Both the position numbers and the translations under genes were made by a program. The notes below the pieces were generated by a model. It did not search any database, was not told the DNA's origin, and saw nothing but the letters and a program-made list of their open reading frames with translations. Below are positions 1 through 10,619 of a DNA stretch of 64,000 nucleotides, in pieces. How positions within the stretch are numbered: position 1 is the stretch's first letter; the number at the start of each line of letters is the position of its first letter. Location of the stretch: the NCBI RefSeq assembly GCF_000003855.2, contig NW_003101669.1:1492795-1556794 (forward strand), read 5' to 3'. Source of the stretch: Blastomyces gilchristii SLH14081 (Eukaryota > Ascomycota > Eurotiomycetes > Onygenales > Ajellomycetaceae).

Positions 1-2
1 GT

Positions 3-530
3 GATATCTCACCACGAAATCTTTTGATCAATGAGAATGAGGACAACCCTTCGTGGCGATCCTTCCTGATCGATCTCGACCTTGCCATCCGAACAAAACG
101 CGATGGGTTCTTAGGAGCGCGAGGCAAAACTGGCACCAGAGCATTCATGGCAATCGGTGTCCTGATTGGGGAGGAGCATTCATTCATGCATGACCTTGAG
201 TCCTTTTTCTGGGTACTCTTCTGGATCTGCATTCACTACGAAGCGCCGGGGAAAGGGAGGAAGGTGAAGGATTTTGAAAAGTGGAATTATATGAGTACAA
301 GAGAACTGGGTGGTGCCAAAATCGGAGCTATAGCTGATGAAGAGGTATTCCTTACAATCATGGATGACTACTTCACTCCATATTACCAGCCATTGTCGTG
401 TTGGGTCAACAGGCTACGACGGATTGTATTTCCAAACAATGGACGATGGAAGAGAACAAATTCAAAATTGGGCTCAGAAATGAGGAAAATACTTCAAGAT
501 GCACAACGCGACCTAAAGGTCATAGGTTAG
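3..530 (+). CDS. FunK1-type protein kinase-like protein, C-terminal part (cut by window start)
   Basis: The reading frame is already open at base 3 and runs to a TAG at 528-530. It begins with DISPRNLLIN, a kinase catalytic-loop pattern (catalytic Asp followed by the metal-binding Asn), and about 16 residues later has FLIDLDLA, which occupies the DFG position but reads DLD. The following GTRAFMAIGVL and HSFMHDLESFFWVLFW segments are hallmarks of the fungal FunK1 kinase-like family. The N-lobe and the HRD histidine lie outside the window, so the first in-frame ATG inside it is not the true start. The 3' end looks natural, with a short basic tail. No intron is needed in the visible part. FunK1 proteins are fungus-specific, often multicopy and mostly of unknown substrate. 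Whether the full gene is intact cannot be judged here. Confidence 0.8.
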   Translation, partial: DISPRNLLINENEDNPSWRSFLIDLDLAIRTKRDGFLGARGKTGTRAFMAIGVLIGEEHSFMHDLESFFWVLFWICIHYEAPGKGRKVKDFEKWNYMSTRELGGAKIGAIADEEVFLTIMDDYFTPYYQPLSCWVNRLRRIVFPNNGRWKRTNSKLGSEMRKILQDAQRDLKVIG

Positions 531-653
531 GATATACGGCCAATTTTACTTCATCTGATACTACTGTAAATGTAGATAGATACCTAACAGAGTTTTTAGA
601 TAATTACCATGTATTTAGTGATCATTTGTACCTCAAACAGACATCCTTTTTTG

Positions 654-996
654 TCAGGGGTTTGGCATGGGCAGAGGCCAGTGGTTGTCAGTTGCTCTAT
701 GAGCTGTCTTGTTGTATCTTTCCAGTGCATCATCCTCTTTGAACCTTTTGAGCTTGGCAAGGTTTGGCCTCTTCAGTGACCTTGTGTGAAATTCCTTGAC
801 CAGTTGCTTGCAACTAGGTAGCAACATTATGGAGAGGTTCCCAGGAAGCAGCATAGCCACGCCAATCAATTTGGTATTCCAGGTGTCTACCCCCCGGTGT
901 TGAAATTCCTTCGAATCTACGGTAGCCTATAGTGACATTTGGGTCAAATGAGCAAGGGAAGAAGAAACAAGAACTCAAAATATCATTTGAATTCAA
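654..996 (-). pseudogene. Chromodomain relic, frameshifted
   Basis: Read on the minus strand from about 996, one frame gives LEYQIDWRGYAASWEPLHNV, the aromatic-cage core of a chromodomain (W-x-GY...WEP). That frame stops at 814-816. The continuation (CKQLVKEFHTRS and a basic tail ending at a stop at 654) is one frame over, so a frameshift breaks the domain between the WEP core and the C-terminal helix. Composition is normal, not AT-rich. It could be the C-terminal chromodomain of a decayed chromovirus integrase or of a small stand-alone chromodomain gene; no integrase core is visible upstream (toward higher coordinates). The N-terminal part, residues before GRHLEY, is not recognisable and may contain intron sequence. 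Confidence 0.5.
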
Positions 997-1193
997 TTAC
1001 CAAAATGCCATGTATTCAGGAAGTAAAAATAACTAAACGGTGGATATTAAGTAATAAAGGCGCGCGACATAGTTAATAAACATATGACAGAAAGCCAAAA
1101 CCAAGTTCAAATATGTTCAACCAAGCATGCTACCTCTCCTCTCTCCACCCACTGGCAAAAGTCCCTCGCTATCCTCCAATCTTCTCACCCCTC

Positions 1194-4100
1194 TCAAAGA
1201 AGATTCTGATTCAAATGAATCTTCCCCTGCGGTGTCTTCTCAAACCGCATCGTAAACAACGCCCTGACCCAACTCCCCGCACGGCACAAATAATGCTTCA
1301 TCAAACTCGCCCACTTGCTCGTCTTCCCCTTCGAACTCCTCACTCGCAGCATGTAATACAACAACACCGCCGCAAACACATTAAACCCAATATACGCCCA
1401 CCCAAACCCGAAATTGCGCCAGCGGTTTGACCAAAATATCTCAGACGTCGCGAGGAACTGGTCCGCACTCCGAATGGGACAGTATCTGCATGCCTCCGTG
1501 GCGCCGGGGTTGAGCAAACGACCCGGCGCGCCCGCGGCGAGGTATCGTTCGAGATATTCCCCACATGTGGCGCCGCTAGGCGGGTCGAAGATGGCGAATT
1601 CGTTATCTGCGCACTGTACCTCGCGGTCATGGAGGCCTGTGGCGGCCATACCGCCGACGGTGTAGGTTAATGGGGAGACGCGCCACATGAAGATCAAAAA
1701 CCCTGGAAGGCTCTGGGAGGCTGCATGACGCCGTTTAAGACAAGGGCTAAACTGAAGAGGGTTGTGGCAATGTGTCCTGCAGTTTCTGCATCAGGGAGAC
1801 CGGCGATTACCATGTGAGCGAAGGTAGATGTGAAGATGAAAAATTGCACGCAGTAGAGGATGAATATGCCTTGCTGCTCGGCCGTTTGGTTCTTGCCGAA
1901 AACCGGGAAGTAGAAGGATGCCCAGACGATTATTCCAAGGAGTATTTGATAGGGGATTTCCACGATGATGTTTGCGAGTAGGAAGGCTTTCCAGCTGTAT
2001 GCGCGCGATGGTCTTTCGCGGACTTCGAAAAGAGACCGTTGGGTAACAAATAGGGGCATTATCTAGAGAATTGTGAGAATTTCGCCAAAATATTTACGCA
2101 ACTAACAATAGCGGCGTGAGGTTAAATACCTGTTGGACAAGACTAGTAAAGATGGTCATCAACATAAAAATCGAGAAAACCGTATTTTGAAATCCCGAAG
2201 AAGACGAGTTTTGTCCATAGAATGAGAAGCCTCTGTGGTAAACATTAATATATGGAAACCGAATGGCCCATCGGGATCTTGAAAGTGCACCACTTACATG
2301 AAGACAGCAGACATAAAACCCAGCAAAAACTTTCCCCAGACGTATGTCGGCGTCCTCCAATATTGTTGAAAAACTCGAAGAGTAACATGGTATATCTGTG
2401 ATGTCATGGGCATGGCAAATTCTGTTATCGAGGGCTCCTCCTCTGGCTCAGAAGCAGGTTCCTCCTTTGTCCTCTCTGCATGTATGCGATCCAGCTCCTC
2501 TTGAACTTCCCTCGCTTGTGGACTAGCTTTCCACACTTCTGGCCAGTCCTGCGTCGATTTACCGCTGGGCCCCGCTCCCACAATGTTCAGCATGTATTCT
2601 GCTGGGTTCTCATCAGGGCCACAGGGTTCAGCCCCGTGATCTGTAAAGTATTTGAGCATGATCTCGGAATTTTCCCCGATGTCCCCAAAGTAGACAGTCT
2701 TGCCGCCATTTGCCAGAAACAGTAGTCTATCAAACTCCTGAAACAAGATTGCGGACGGCTGATGGATCGTAGAGAGCACAGCTTGGCCATTGTTGGCGAG
2801 CTTTCGGAGGAAAGAAATGATGGCCCATGAACTCTGCGAATCGAGGCCGGAAGTAGGTTCATCAAGGAAAAGTAGAAGTTGTGGTTTTGCAGCTAATTCA
2901 ACACCGATGGTGAGAAGCTTTCGCTGCTCTACATTGAGACCTTCGCCCGGATTGCCGACAACTGCTTCAGCAAAGTCTTCCATGTTCAGCATCTTGATCA
3001 CATCCTCCACAAATTCGTATTTTTCAGCCTTTGAAACAGTCTTTGGCTGTCTCAGCATGGCAGAGAAGCGAAGCGCCTCACGGACTGTGGTCGTCTCAAG
3101 GTGAAGATCCTGCTGTTGGCAGTAGCCTGTTTTCCGCTGGAAGGACCGGTCGAGTGGCCTTCCATTAACAAACATATCCCCGGTGATAACGCCCATGGAA
3201 ATCCGCTGTGCAAGTGCGTCAAGTAGTGTCGTTTTACCTGCACCAGAGACGCCCATCAATGCCGTGAGAGTGCCCGGGCGGACCCATCCAGAGACGTGGT
3301 CAAGTAGCCTCCTCGGCTCCCCTTTAATTGTGATGTCATAGACGACGTTTCGCCAAGTAAAAATGTCAGTTTGGGGGGGGAGAACCTTGGTGGTATCTTC
3401 CCCGTTGGCTCCATTCTGAGGAGCAGCAACAGCAACGTCATCCGGACGGATTACTTTGCCATTTTCCTCGTCCTGCTGTTCTAACATGTATTTAGGAACG
3501 TTCCCGCGTCGGAATACTAAGTAATCTGCCGATGAGCCTGAGCTGGTGTTCATCTGTGTCGCAACAAGGTAAAGCACGTAAAAGAAGCCCTGGAAGGCGC
3601 AGATGAAACCAAGGTTTCTCCAAAGATGCGAATACTTATAACCATATTGTGATTCAACCCATGCGTCGCCGGACACAGACCTTTCACCCGGTACGGCACC
3701 GGCAATTGGGCATTGAAAATTATCCCCCTGGCCGTAGGGCGGAACGATATCTGCGCACGCGTAACGTTGATTATGCACTTCATTTACTAAGATGGCTTCG
3801 AATGCATATGCTACTGGGTTGATCCAGCTGATCCATTCGAACCATGGGTGCCTATGTTCACGGTTAGCCTTTGTGATATAACCACTCCACCCAAACAGAA
3901 ACAACTGAGCAGGAGATTGAGATCAAATTCAATAAGTCAAAGCTGTACTTACATATAGGATCGCTGAATAGTGAAACCGGTATATATGACAATTGCCAGC
4001 ACCATTACTCCCGCGAACGCGAGTGCCTGGGAAATAGTTTTTGTTGCGGCGGCAAGCGTTCGGAAAATCACAGACATAGTCAACATAGTGATAAACGTGA

Positions 4101-6111
4101 AGAGGAAGAAAATGAAGAAATTTCCAGGTTCCCTCCTCAGGTCACCGAGGAAGTAGATAATAATGTTGAAGACAGTGCTTATGACGAACTTTATAGGGAT
4201 GTCAGCGACTATTCCTGCGAATGCTTCCACCCAGGCGTAATAAAAGGCGAAGGATACATGCTTAGAGACGATGGGCCGTTGGGCATCTTGTGAAGTTAGT
4301 AGCTGTGTTACGTTTGGGGGCAAGCGATGTGAAACTTACAGAGCCTAAAGCATGGCGTTAGTAAAAAGTTGCTTCGTAGACAGGAGAAGCGGGTAAAAAA
4401 CTTACGTATTGATTTCGGATATAGAAAGCAAGGCATTTAGTAAAATAGCGAAGAATAGGACCGAGCCTTTTGAGAAGAAACTGCTGGTAACTTGTGGCGT
4501 ATTGAAATATAGCGATCCAATAATCAAAGACATTATTAGCTGCGCAGCCACTCTGGATATCGTTGATGCCTTGTCATTCCATAGGCGTTGGTAGGCACGG
4601 ATGGTGCACAGCTTCACTTGCATGGCCATCGAAATGGTATATGGAGACTTTGGGCGGACGTGCTTCGCTTGGGCCTGCTGTTGCGCTTCACGCAATTCTC
4701 CCAAAGCTGGCCCACCTATGGGGTGTTCTTTCTCGCTTTCTGCTATTTCAGCCTGCATGTCCTTGAATGCCTGAGATTGGCGCCAGTATGCTTCAAACTC
4801 CTGCGCAGTCCGGGGAACTTTGGACTCGAACCCTTTCCGAACTCTTCGTTCGATAGGGTTCGTCACGGACGTGAGAAAATCGCCAGTTGTTTGCCGCGGA
4901 GGGCAGTACCATCCCATGTCTTCGAAGTATTTCTTCGCAGCCCTAGCAGGTCCGAAGTATATTTGATGTCCTTCATAAATAACAATGGCTTTGTCGAAGA
5001 TATCGTAGATGGCCTGACTTGCTTGATAAATGGCAACGGCATGTGTCCCTCCCGTAACATCAGCCCCGACTCGCAACGCTTGAGTGAACTCAAGGGCGGT
5101 GGCAGCATCCAATCCTCTAGTTGCATTGTCCCAGCAGGCCAGGGGCGCACCAGACAATGCAAGCTCCGCAATACTAACGCGCTTTCGTTCACCACCGCTG
5201 ACACCTCGCACATAATCATCGCCGACCTTGGTGTTGACTGTGTGGCTCAAGCCAAATATAGCCATGACAACTTTCGTTATATGACGGGCAAATCTCTTCC
5301 TAGTCATTCCCATGACTCTGGCAGCTGGTGTCCGACAAGAAGCGGCAAACTCCAAGGTCTGTCCAACGGTGAGATGAGGGAAATGATTTTCGTCTTCCGC
5401 ACTATAGACAGCCTCCCCTCGAAATTCTTTAACGAAGGTCTTTTGGGGAATACCGTTATAATGGATCACTGTGTCTTTTCCGAGAATAAGGTTGTGCGTT
5501 TCGCCGCAGATAGACTTCAAAAACGTACTGCACCCACTCCCAGGTCGACCTAAGACAACAAGCATTTCGCCTTCCCTGAGCGTCCCATTGAAATCCTTAA
5601 GAATTCGCTTCTGAGTTTTCTGGCCGATACCGAAGGTTTCGCGAAACCGGATAGGAGCCATGAGCGGAGTAGAAACCGTGCTCTGCAACTGTAATGCAGA
5701 ACCAGAACCGTAGACACAGAGATTTTTGAATGTAAGTCCCGTACGGCGTCTCTTTATGCCCTCCTCCTCCATCAATCGCATCAGCTTGCGAGTCCATTTG
5801 AAGAAATCGAATTGTGGATTGGAAGGGTTTAGGATAGCATCCCCTAGCTGAAGGCCAGTCACAGTATCTCTTCTGTCCAGGTCACCCGTTAGGGGATACT
5901 GTTCATCATGGGGGAAAACGGATGCTATTCTTGAGAGCTCTGGCAGGCTATCTCTGGTTAACGACCTGACGAGTTGGAACCTAGAGCTCTCTTCGTCATC
6001 GGGAGTGGATGAATCATCGCTATTGGATTCATTATTTACGTCTTCTTCGTATTCCGCAATCTGGGCATCCCGAGCTTCATGGGCGGGGAAGTTCGACGTT
6101 TCCTCCGGCAT
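1194..6111 (-). CDS. PDR-type (ABCG) full-size ABC transporter; seven exons and one frameshift
   Basis: Plasma-membrane drug/xenobiotic exporter of the fungal pleiotropic drug resistance family, with the (NBD-TMD)x2 order. Exons on the minus strand: 6111-4406, 4344-4340, 4286-3953, 3851-2298, 2232-2130, 2062 to about 1697, then 1696-1194 after a frameshift; about 1,520 residues, normal for the family. NBD1: Walker [10 protein letters not shown] (about residue 188), signature VSGGERKR (about 304), Walker [15 protein letters not shown]2: Walker [11 protein letters not shown]-loop QQQD, degenerate signature LNVEQRK, Walker [14 protein letters not shown]-loop TIHQPS. These are the asymmetric motifs typical of PDR proteins. 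TMD landmarks: SISEIN...[27 protein letters not shown]. All introns are GT-AG, 53-101 nt. The start ATG has an acidic, Ser-rich N-terminus and a pyrimidine-rich leader. At 1694-1697 the expected GFW-IFMW reads GGT TTT TGA, one G short, so the annotated protein would lose the last TMD helices unless this is a sequencing error. Confidence 0.92.
3852..3952 (-). other. Intron 3 of the ABC transporter
   Basis: Donor GTAAGT at 3947-3952, acceptor CATAG ending at 3852. The last ~50 nt of the intron happen to be open in the frame of the next exon and could be mistaken for coding sequence. Splicing at these sites instead gives RSYM-HPWFEW, with the M codon split AT|G, which is the family sequence; the intronic reading [11 protein letters not shown] is not. 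Confidence 0.85.
4340..4344 (-). other. 5-nt micro-exon of the ABC transporter gene
   Basis: On the minus strand the bases GCTCT are flanked by an acceptor CTTTAG (intron 4345-4405, 61 nt, ACTAAC branch point) and a donor GTAAGT (intron 4287-4339, 53 nt, ACTAAC branch point). Splicing ...ATCAATAC + GCTCT + ATGCCCAACGG gives SEINTLYAQRPIV in frame, which matches the conserved PDR sequence around this point. Skipping it would lose L-Y and shift the frame. Confidence 0.85.
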
Positions 6112-6374
6112 AGGTTTTGCAGGGGGGATTGTAGGGTGTGCCAGGAGTCCGGATCTGGTGGAAGACGAACAATCGGAACAATCAGGCAGTTTGGAAGGGT
6201 GAGATGTTGAATCGACATGTGTATGTTGTCAAGCAATGGTAGACTTTTACCTACAAAATTTTCTTCGACATATGGCTCTTAAAAGCTTGAGAACGGGGGC
6301 GATATAAAACAAATTTAGCACAGGTGAGGAACAGGCCCATAATCCGACGGCCAAATCAGGTGAGTGTGAATTGC

Positions 6375-6388
6375 CCCCTTTTATATGG
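6375..6388 (-). promoter_or_regulatory. Possible TATA box of the ABC transporter
   Basis: The minus strand reads CCATATAAAAGGGG about 265 nt upstream of the ATG at 6111. The leader between it and the ATG is pyrimidine-rich near the start codon. This is a match by eye only; no transcription start is known. Confidence 0.3.
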
Positions 6389-6391
6389 TTA

Positions 6392-7624
6392 CCATGGATC
6401 GAACTCATCATGATTTCCTTCGCAAATAACGCTTAAACCAGTGGTGATGCTGAACCGAATACGCTGGAGCTGTTGGTGATGTCACTATTGCAACACGCCT
6501 TTTCGAATAGTTAGTTACGGCTAGTGGGGCTGGCCACGGACGGATCCATGTGGCTGAGAATGTAGAATAAGAATATAATCAAGTGGCATACAGATAGATA
6601 CAAGGTTCCAAGGCTTGACATTCCTGCGCATGCTTTAGTTACGTGTAACCGTGCATGTCAAAACTGTAACAATAATAAACAAAGCAAAAAGTAAAAAGAA
6701 AAGTTGAAAAAGAGGGAAAAAATATGTTCTATGATGTCAATAACGAGAGAAGGAATTTAAGGCTAACTACGGAGTAACTACGGAGTATAGATAGTTATAT
6801 CTAACGTAGCAGATTTTCTAGCATGTGATAAGAGAATTAATTATATCATATTCCTTTAAATGTGCATCCGCTCCCGTACCGTACTCGGGTTGCTAGAACC
6901 TTATTATTCTACGTATCGCACGCTTGTATAACTTGTAACTAGCTTTTAAATCTATTCGTTTTGAAACTGGGTAAAAACAGAACTAGCCTAACATCAGCTA
7001 AAATCGAAACTCCGTGACTCAGCATTGCAGGAGAGGTTCTGTATATATATCGAGATAGTAAGTAATTGGACAAGTTTTCATTTAAATTTCTATATGAAGT
7101 GGCATTGGTTTTAAATTGAGGTAAAAATGTCAGCGGGTATAGGTGGCTAGTACATACAATATGACAAGATTGAGCGTCCATAGTGAGATACTCAGGAGCC
7201 CTGCGGAAGTCTTTCCTAGATTATCAGGGTTCTATCCAGGAACCTATCAAATATTATTATAGAGATTAGGGAACTAGTGAGCAGACAGGGTTGTTGGAGG
7301 TGTAATATTCAGCCACTGATTATTTCTCATCGATCTAGAATCATGGTGCACACCTCGACAGGTAGTTTACGCTGATATTCCATACTACTAGCTCCTCCTA
7401 AACACGGTCCCGCAGAACGGTTGCATGTGCAGCCTCCGCAGGGTATAAAACTAATTCTGCTAGAAGGGATTGCGCTTGATTCCCTTGGCTTGGGAGAGGA
7501 CTCGCACATATTTGCAGACAATACTTTGTGAGCTAATAAATGCCTTGCATATTGCGCGAGCTAGTCATCTAGCGGTTACAAGAAAACGAAAGGAAAACAA
7601 GACTAACTCAATCCCAATGTGCAG
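6392..7624. other. Intergenic stretch, no gene seen
   Basis: About 1.2 kb upstream of the ABC transporter with stops in all frames and no recognisable domain. It holds two adjacent copies of AACTACGGAGT (about 6764-6786), a short motif scattered in many fungal intergenic regions. A mildly AT-rich patch runs from about 6650 to 6850. Confidence 0.5.
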
Positions 7625-7690
7625 CTCCCCTTCTACTCCCTCATGGTCATAGGCGCCTACATGCTCTTCCGCCTCGGCTGTGGCGTCTGA
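7625..7690 (+). pseudogene. Possible DPM3-like exon relic
   Basis: After an intron-like end (ACTAAC branch-point match, then TGTGCAG) the frame reads LPFYSLMVIGAYMLFRLGCGV and a TGA. This resembles the second membrane segment of DPM3, the stabilising subunit of dolichol-phosphate mannose synthase, where the GxGV motif is normally followed by a TFND...AY tail. The tail is missing and no first membrane helix is found upstream, so this is a fragment at best. The match is from family memory on only about 21 residues. Confidence 0.3.
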
Positions 7691-9200
7691 TCAGTCAACA
7701 ACAGTTGGAATTTTCAATCAACAGATGTCAAGCCTGGGGCTGTTCCTGCTAAATTCTTCATGCCATACAAAGAGTTAGTAAAGGGGAAATGAAGGCTGCT
7801 GGAAGCAGGAGAAGAACTTTGGTATGTAAGAAACTGACCTGTGAACTGTGATCCATTATTTGGGCTTCTTGGTCTGGCGGATTTTAAGCTGCTGGAATGA
7901 ACAAAATGTCATTCACTCAGTGTAAAATATTGTTCATTTTATTCGAGAAAAGAAGCAAAAATAAGAATAAGAATTGAAGGGAAAGTATTTGAGTGATGAC
8001 CTGTTAGCAAATGTGGTGTCATGGAGCGGGTCCCCTGCTTAAGAGAAGTTGGCTAGTCAGATGTGGGTTATCTCTTGCACTTACTGAAGCATTGTCATCA
8101 TCCCCATGCTGAGATCCATATTCAGTATCATCATCATTCATCATCTACCTTTGGATAAGGGAGTTGTCGCGTTGAATCCAAGCTGCTTGAGTTTGATTCA
8201 TCAACAGACATCCAATAAGAACAGGAACAATGTAGAGCCTCTGTGATGATGTTAACAGCTCTCTAAATGCTATCTCTACAGGGCAACTAAATCCCCACCG
8301 TCAAAGGCATTGCCAGAGGAGATTAAACCGAGCACAAAACGGCGTGAATAGTGAATGGCTAGAATATCCCTGCCGTATCTTCATAGATCGAGCCACGCGC
8401 TTGAGGAACTGTTGTATCTTGATATATGGATCTGAGTCCTGTGGCATATGAAGCCTTCAATGGCACTTGAATCATCAATAAAGCTGATATCAAGTTTCCC
8501 TGTCACAGTAGATCACAGTAGATCTCCTTAGAGGCTGAATGAGCTGTACATGAGGTCTTCAGTTGACTTTCTGAGCTGCAACATGTGCCTCCGAAAACAG
8601 CACAAGTTCATAATAACATCAGCTCAGCTTAGCACCTTCTTTCCCACTCCACACTCTGGCCAGTTCTTTGAGGGATCATGCTTTCTGTTTAAAGATTTAG
8701 GTTGTTCGAAATCCACTAATCCCCTGAACTCAGTCTGCTATCCCAGTTCCCATGCCGTATTCCAAAACGCGATATCAAATGGTGGCCTGTCTAATGGATT
8801 GGATGGCTCATCTCATCGGTTTCTCATGGATAGTTTGTGCCTTCCTTTTCCTGCCATCATGCATCAGCCTGTGCAGAATGATGGCTCCCATCCGCCGCAG
8901 TGTCAGCAAATATGTAGCCACGAAAGACAGCACTGAAGAAGACCACGCTGCATCGAGTTGGTATACACTTAGGTGAAATTGAGAGGGTCCACGGCTAGCG
9001 AGTTTATAGCAGCAAGGGGTGCGCTAGACCACATCGGGTGCCACCATTTAGACGCCAATTATTATTATTGTTATGGTGATTGGCAGATAGCCTTTGCTTC
9101 AGCGCGGGGGATTTAGCGACAAGCAGAAGCTTTGGCTTGGGCAGTACGGAGCCTCCGGCCCAAGAGCTATTGTGGCGGACATATTACTTGTGAAAACAGA
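7691..9200. other. Intergenic stretch, no gene seen
   Basis: About 1.5 kb of normal composition. Two overlapping open frames (about 8550-8936 and 8752-8976) have no domain, no splice support and no coding-like residue pattern, so they are not called as genes. Confidence 0.5.
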
Positions 9201-10179
9201 ATTTTCTCAGCCCCCCCTGAGAATTAGTAGCAAAACACCATCAAAAAATCAAAATATCTGCATTTCTCTAGAATCATTCAATATCATTCAATACACATCT
9301 TTTTCAATCAAATATCATCCAAATACGCGTCTTTCTTACCTTTATCATCAAATCCACATATATCAATCAACTCTTTTTTTAATATACCTTATAACATCTG
9401 CCATCCTGCTGCTTCATAAGCCTGTACAAAGACTTCTACCCTGCATCTCAGTCTTCTCAAACTACCTGTTTCAGAAGTTCTGAATAATGAAGAGAATTCA
9501 GTCAATAATGAGATGAAGAAGCAGATGAATGAGAAGAATATAGAGACTCAGTCTGAGAATTCTTGATATCTGTGAATCTCTACACCTGAGTCTGACATCT
9601 TATATAGATTATATGAACAGGTGATTATCAATAAGATAAAGAATTCTATCAAGACTAAATATCAGACTATCTCAGTAAATGATTCAACTATCAGCTTCTT
9701 TCATATTCAATATACTGTAGAAAAGATGACTAAGAAGTATATTATAAAATAGATCTGTAAGAAGATGAAAGTTGTAGATTATACATCTGTTATTATATTA
9801 TATAAATATGAATTTCAGACTAATAAAATCATTATTGAGAAGAAGAAGAATTGAAAGAAGATAATTAATCTTTTGAAGAAGTTATATAAGAAGAAGATAA
9901 GTAATCTTATCATTGATATTATCTCTTCTTTCAATCTTCTTAATATCTTAATACTATCTTTAAATACATCTGTAATGCACAGTTCTTGTGATGTTCACTC
10001 TTACTACTTCTCAGAGCTTTCACTTCTTTCTTTCTGAGACTTCTACTTCTTTCTTCTTTCACTCTATTCTTATTTCTCTATCTGATACTTCTCAGAGCTT
10101 TCATCTCTTTCTGAGACTTCTGTCTCTTTCTTTCTAAGACTTCTGTCTCTTTCTTTCTAAGACTTCTGCTTCTTTCTTC
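9201..10179. other. Start of AT-rich block; degraded unidentified coding-like sequence
   Basis: Composition changes over about 9190-9250: GC-rich words vanish and CpG becomes rare. From about 9590 to 10020 the plus strand has a long Lys-rich frame broken by few stops (YRLYEQVIINKIKNSIK and onward), which looks like a mutated coding sequence of unknown family. From about 10000 to 10175 there is a pyrimidine-rich stretch of imperfect CTTCTGAGACTTCT-type repeats. Confidence 0.4.
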
Positions 10180-10309
10180 TGTAAAAGTCAATCACAATAA
10201 ACAAACAAGCATGTATATATATATATATATAGAGGTATCCGCTCATCTCCATCTTGAAGAATAAGACAAGATTTACCTTTTTACATGTATGATATGTGAT
10301 TGACATACA
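10180..10309 (+). repeat. Candidate 5' LTR of element C
   Basis: A 130-bp segment begins TGTAAAAGTCAATCACA and ends TGTGATTGACATACA, so its ends are inverted complements with TG...CA termini, as in an LTR. It contains a (TA)n run at about 10211-10232. A second copy is not in the window, so it cannot be proven to be an LTR. Confidence 0.4.
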
Positions 10310-10380
10310 CTACAGATAATGTATACTGCAATTTAATAGTATATCTTATTAAGAACAAGATTCTTGATTCTCTTAGATTC

Positions 10381-10585
10381 TACTCTGTCTTTAAAAGACA
10401 TAACACTAATGATTGATCTGAATTATAAATAATAAAGTTCAGTTAACTGATGATTGATCTAATTGATTTCTCTACATTCTTTTTATCTTTGAGAAGATAT
10501 AACACTGATAATTGATCTGAATTATGAATAATAAAGTTCAGTCAACTGATGATTGATCTGATTGACTACTCTACTTTTTTTATCA
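10381..10585. repeat. Two-copy tandem repeat, about 99-bp unit
   Basis: The segment starting ATAACACT at 10400 recurs at 10499, followed in both by a closely similar stretch (ATTGATCTGAATTAT, then AATAATAAAGTTCAGT). Copies differ mostly by C/T and A/G transitions. Confidence 0.6.
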
Positions 10586-10619
10586 CTGTAGCTGATAATC
10601 AGTTCAGTTATAATAGACT

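Noticed and set aside
3852..3904. Open frame extending the transporter exon upstream ([11 protein letters not shown]...)
   Set aside because: A branch point and acceptor at 3852 and the split Met codon give the family sequence SYMHPWFEW; the extension is intron.
4588..5553. 321-codon open frame on the plus strand
   Set aside because: It lies antisense to the first exon of the ABC transporter, whose motifs are unmistakable; the open frame is a shadow of that coding sequence.
8550..8976. Two overlapping open frames in the intergenic region
   Set aside because: No domain, no splice signals, no coding-like composition; one reads many Ser/Cys/His residues with no pattern.
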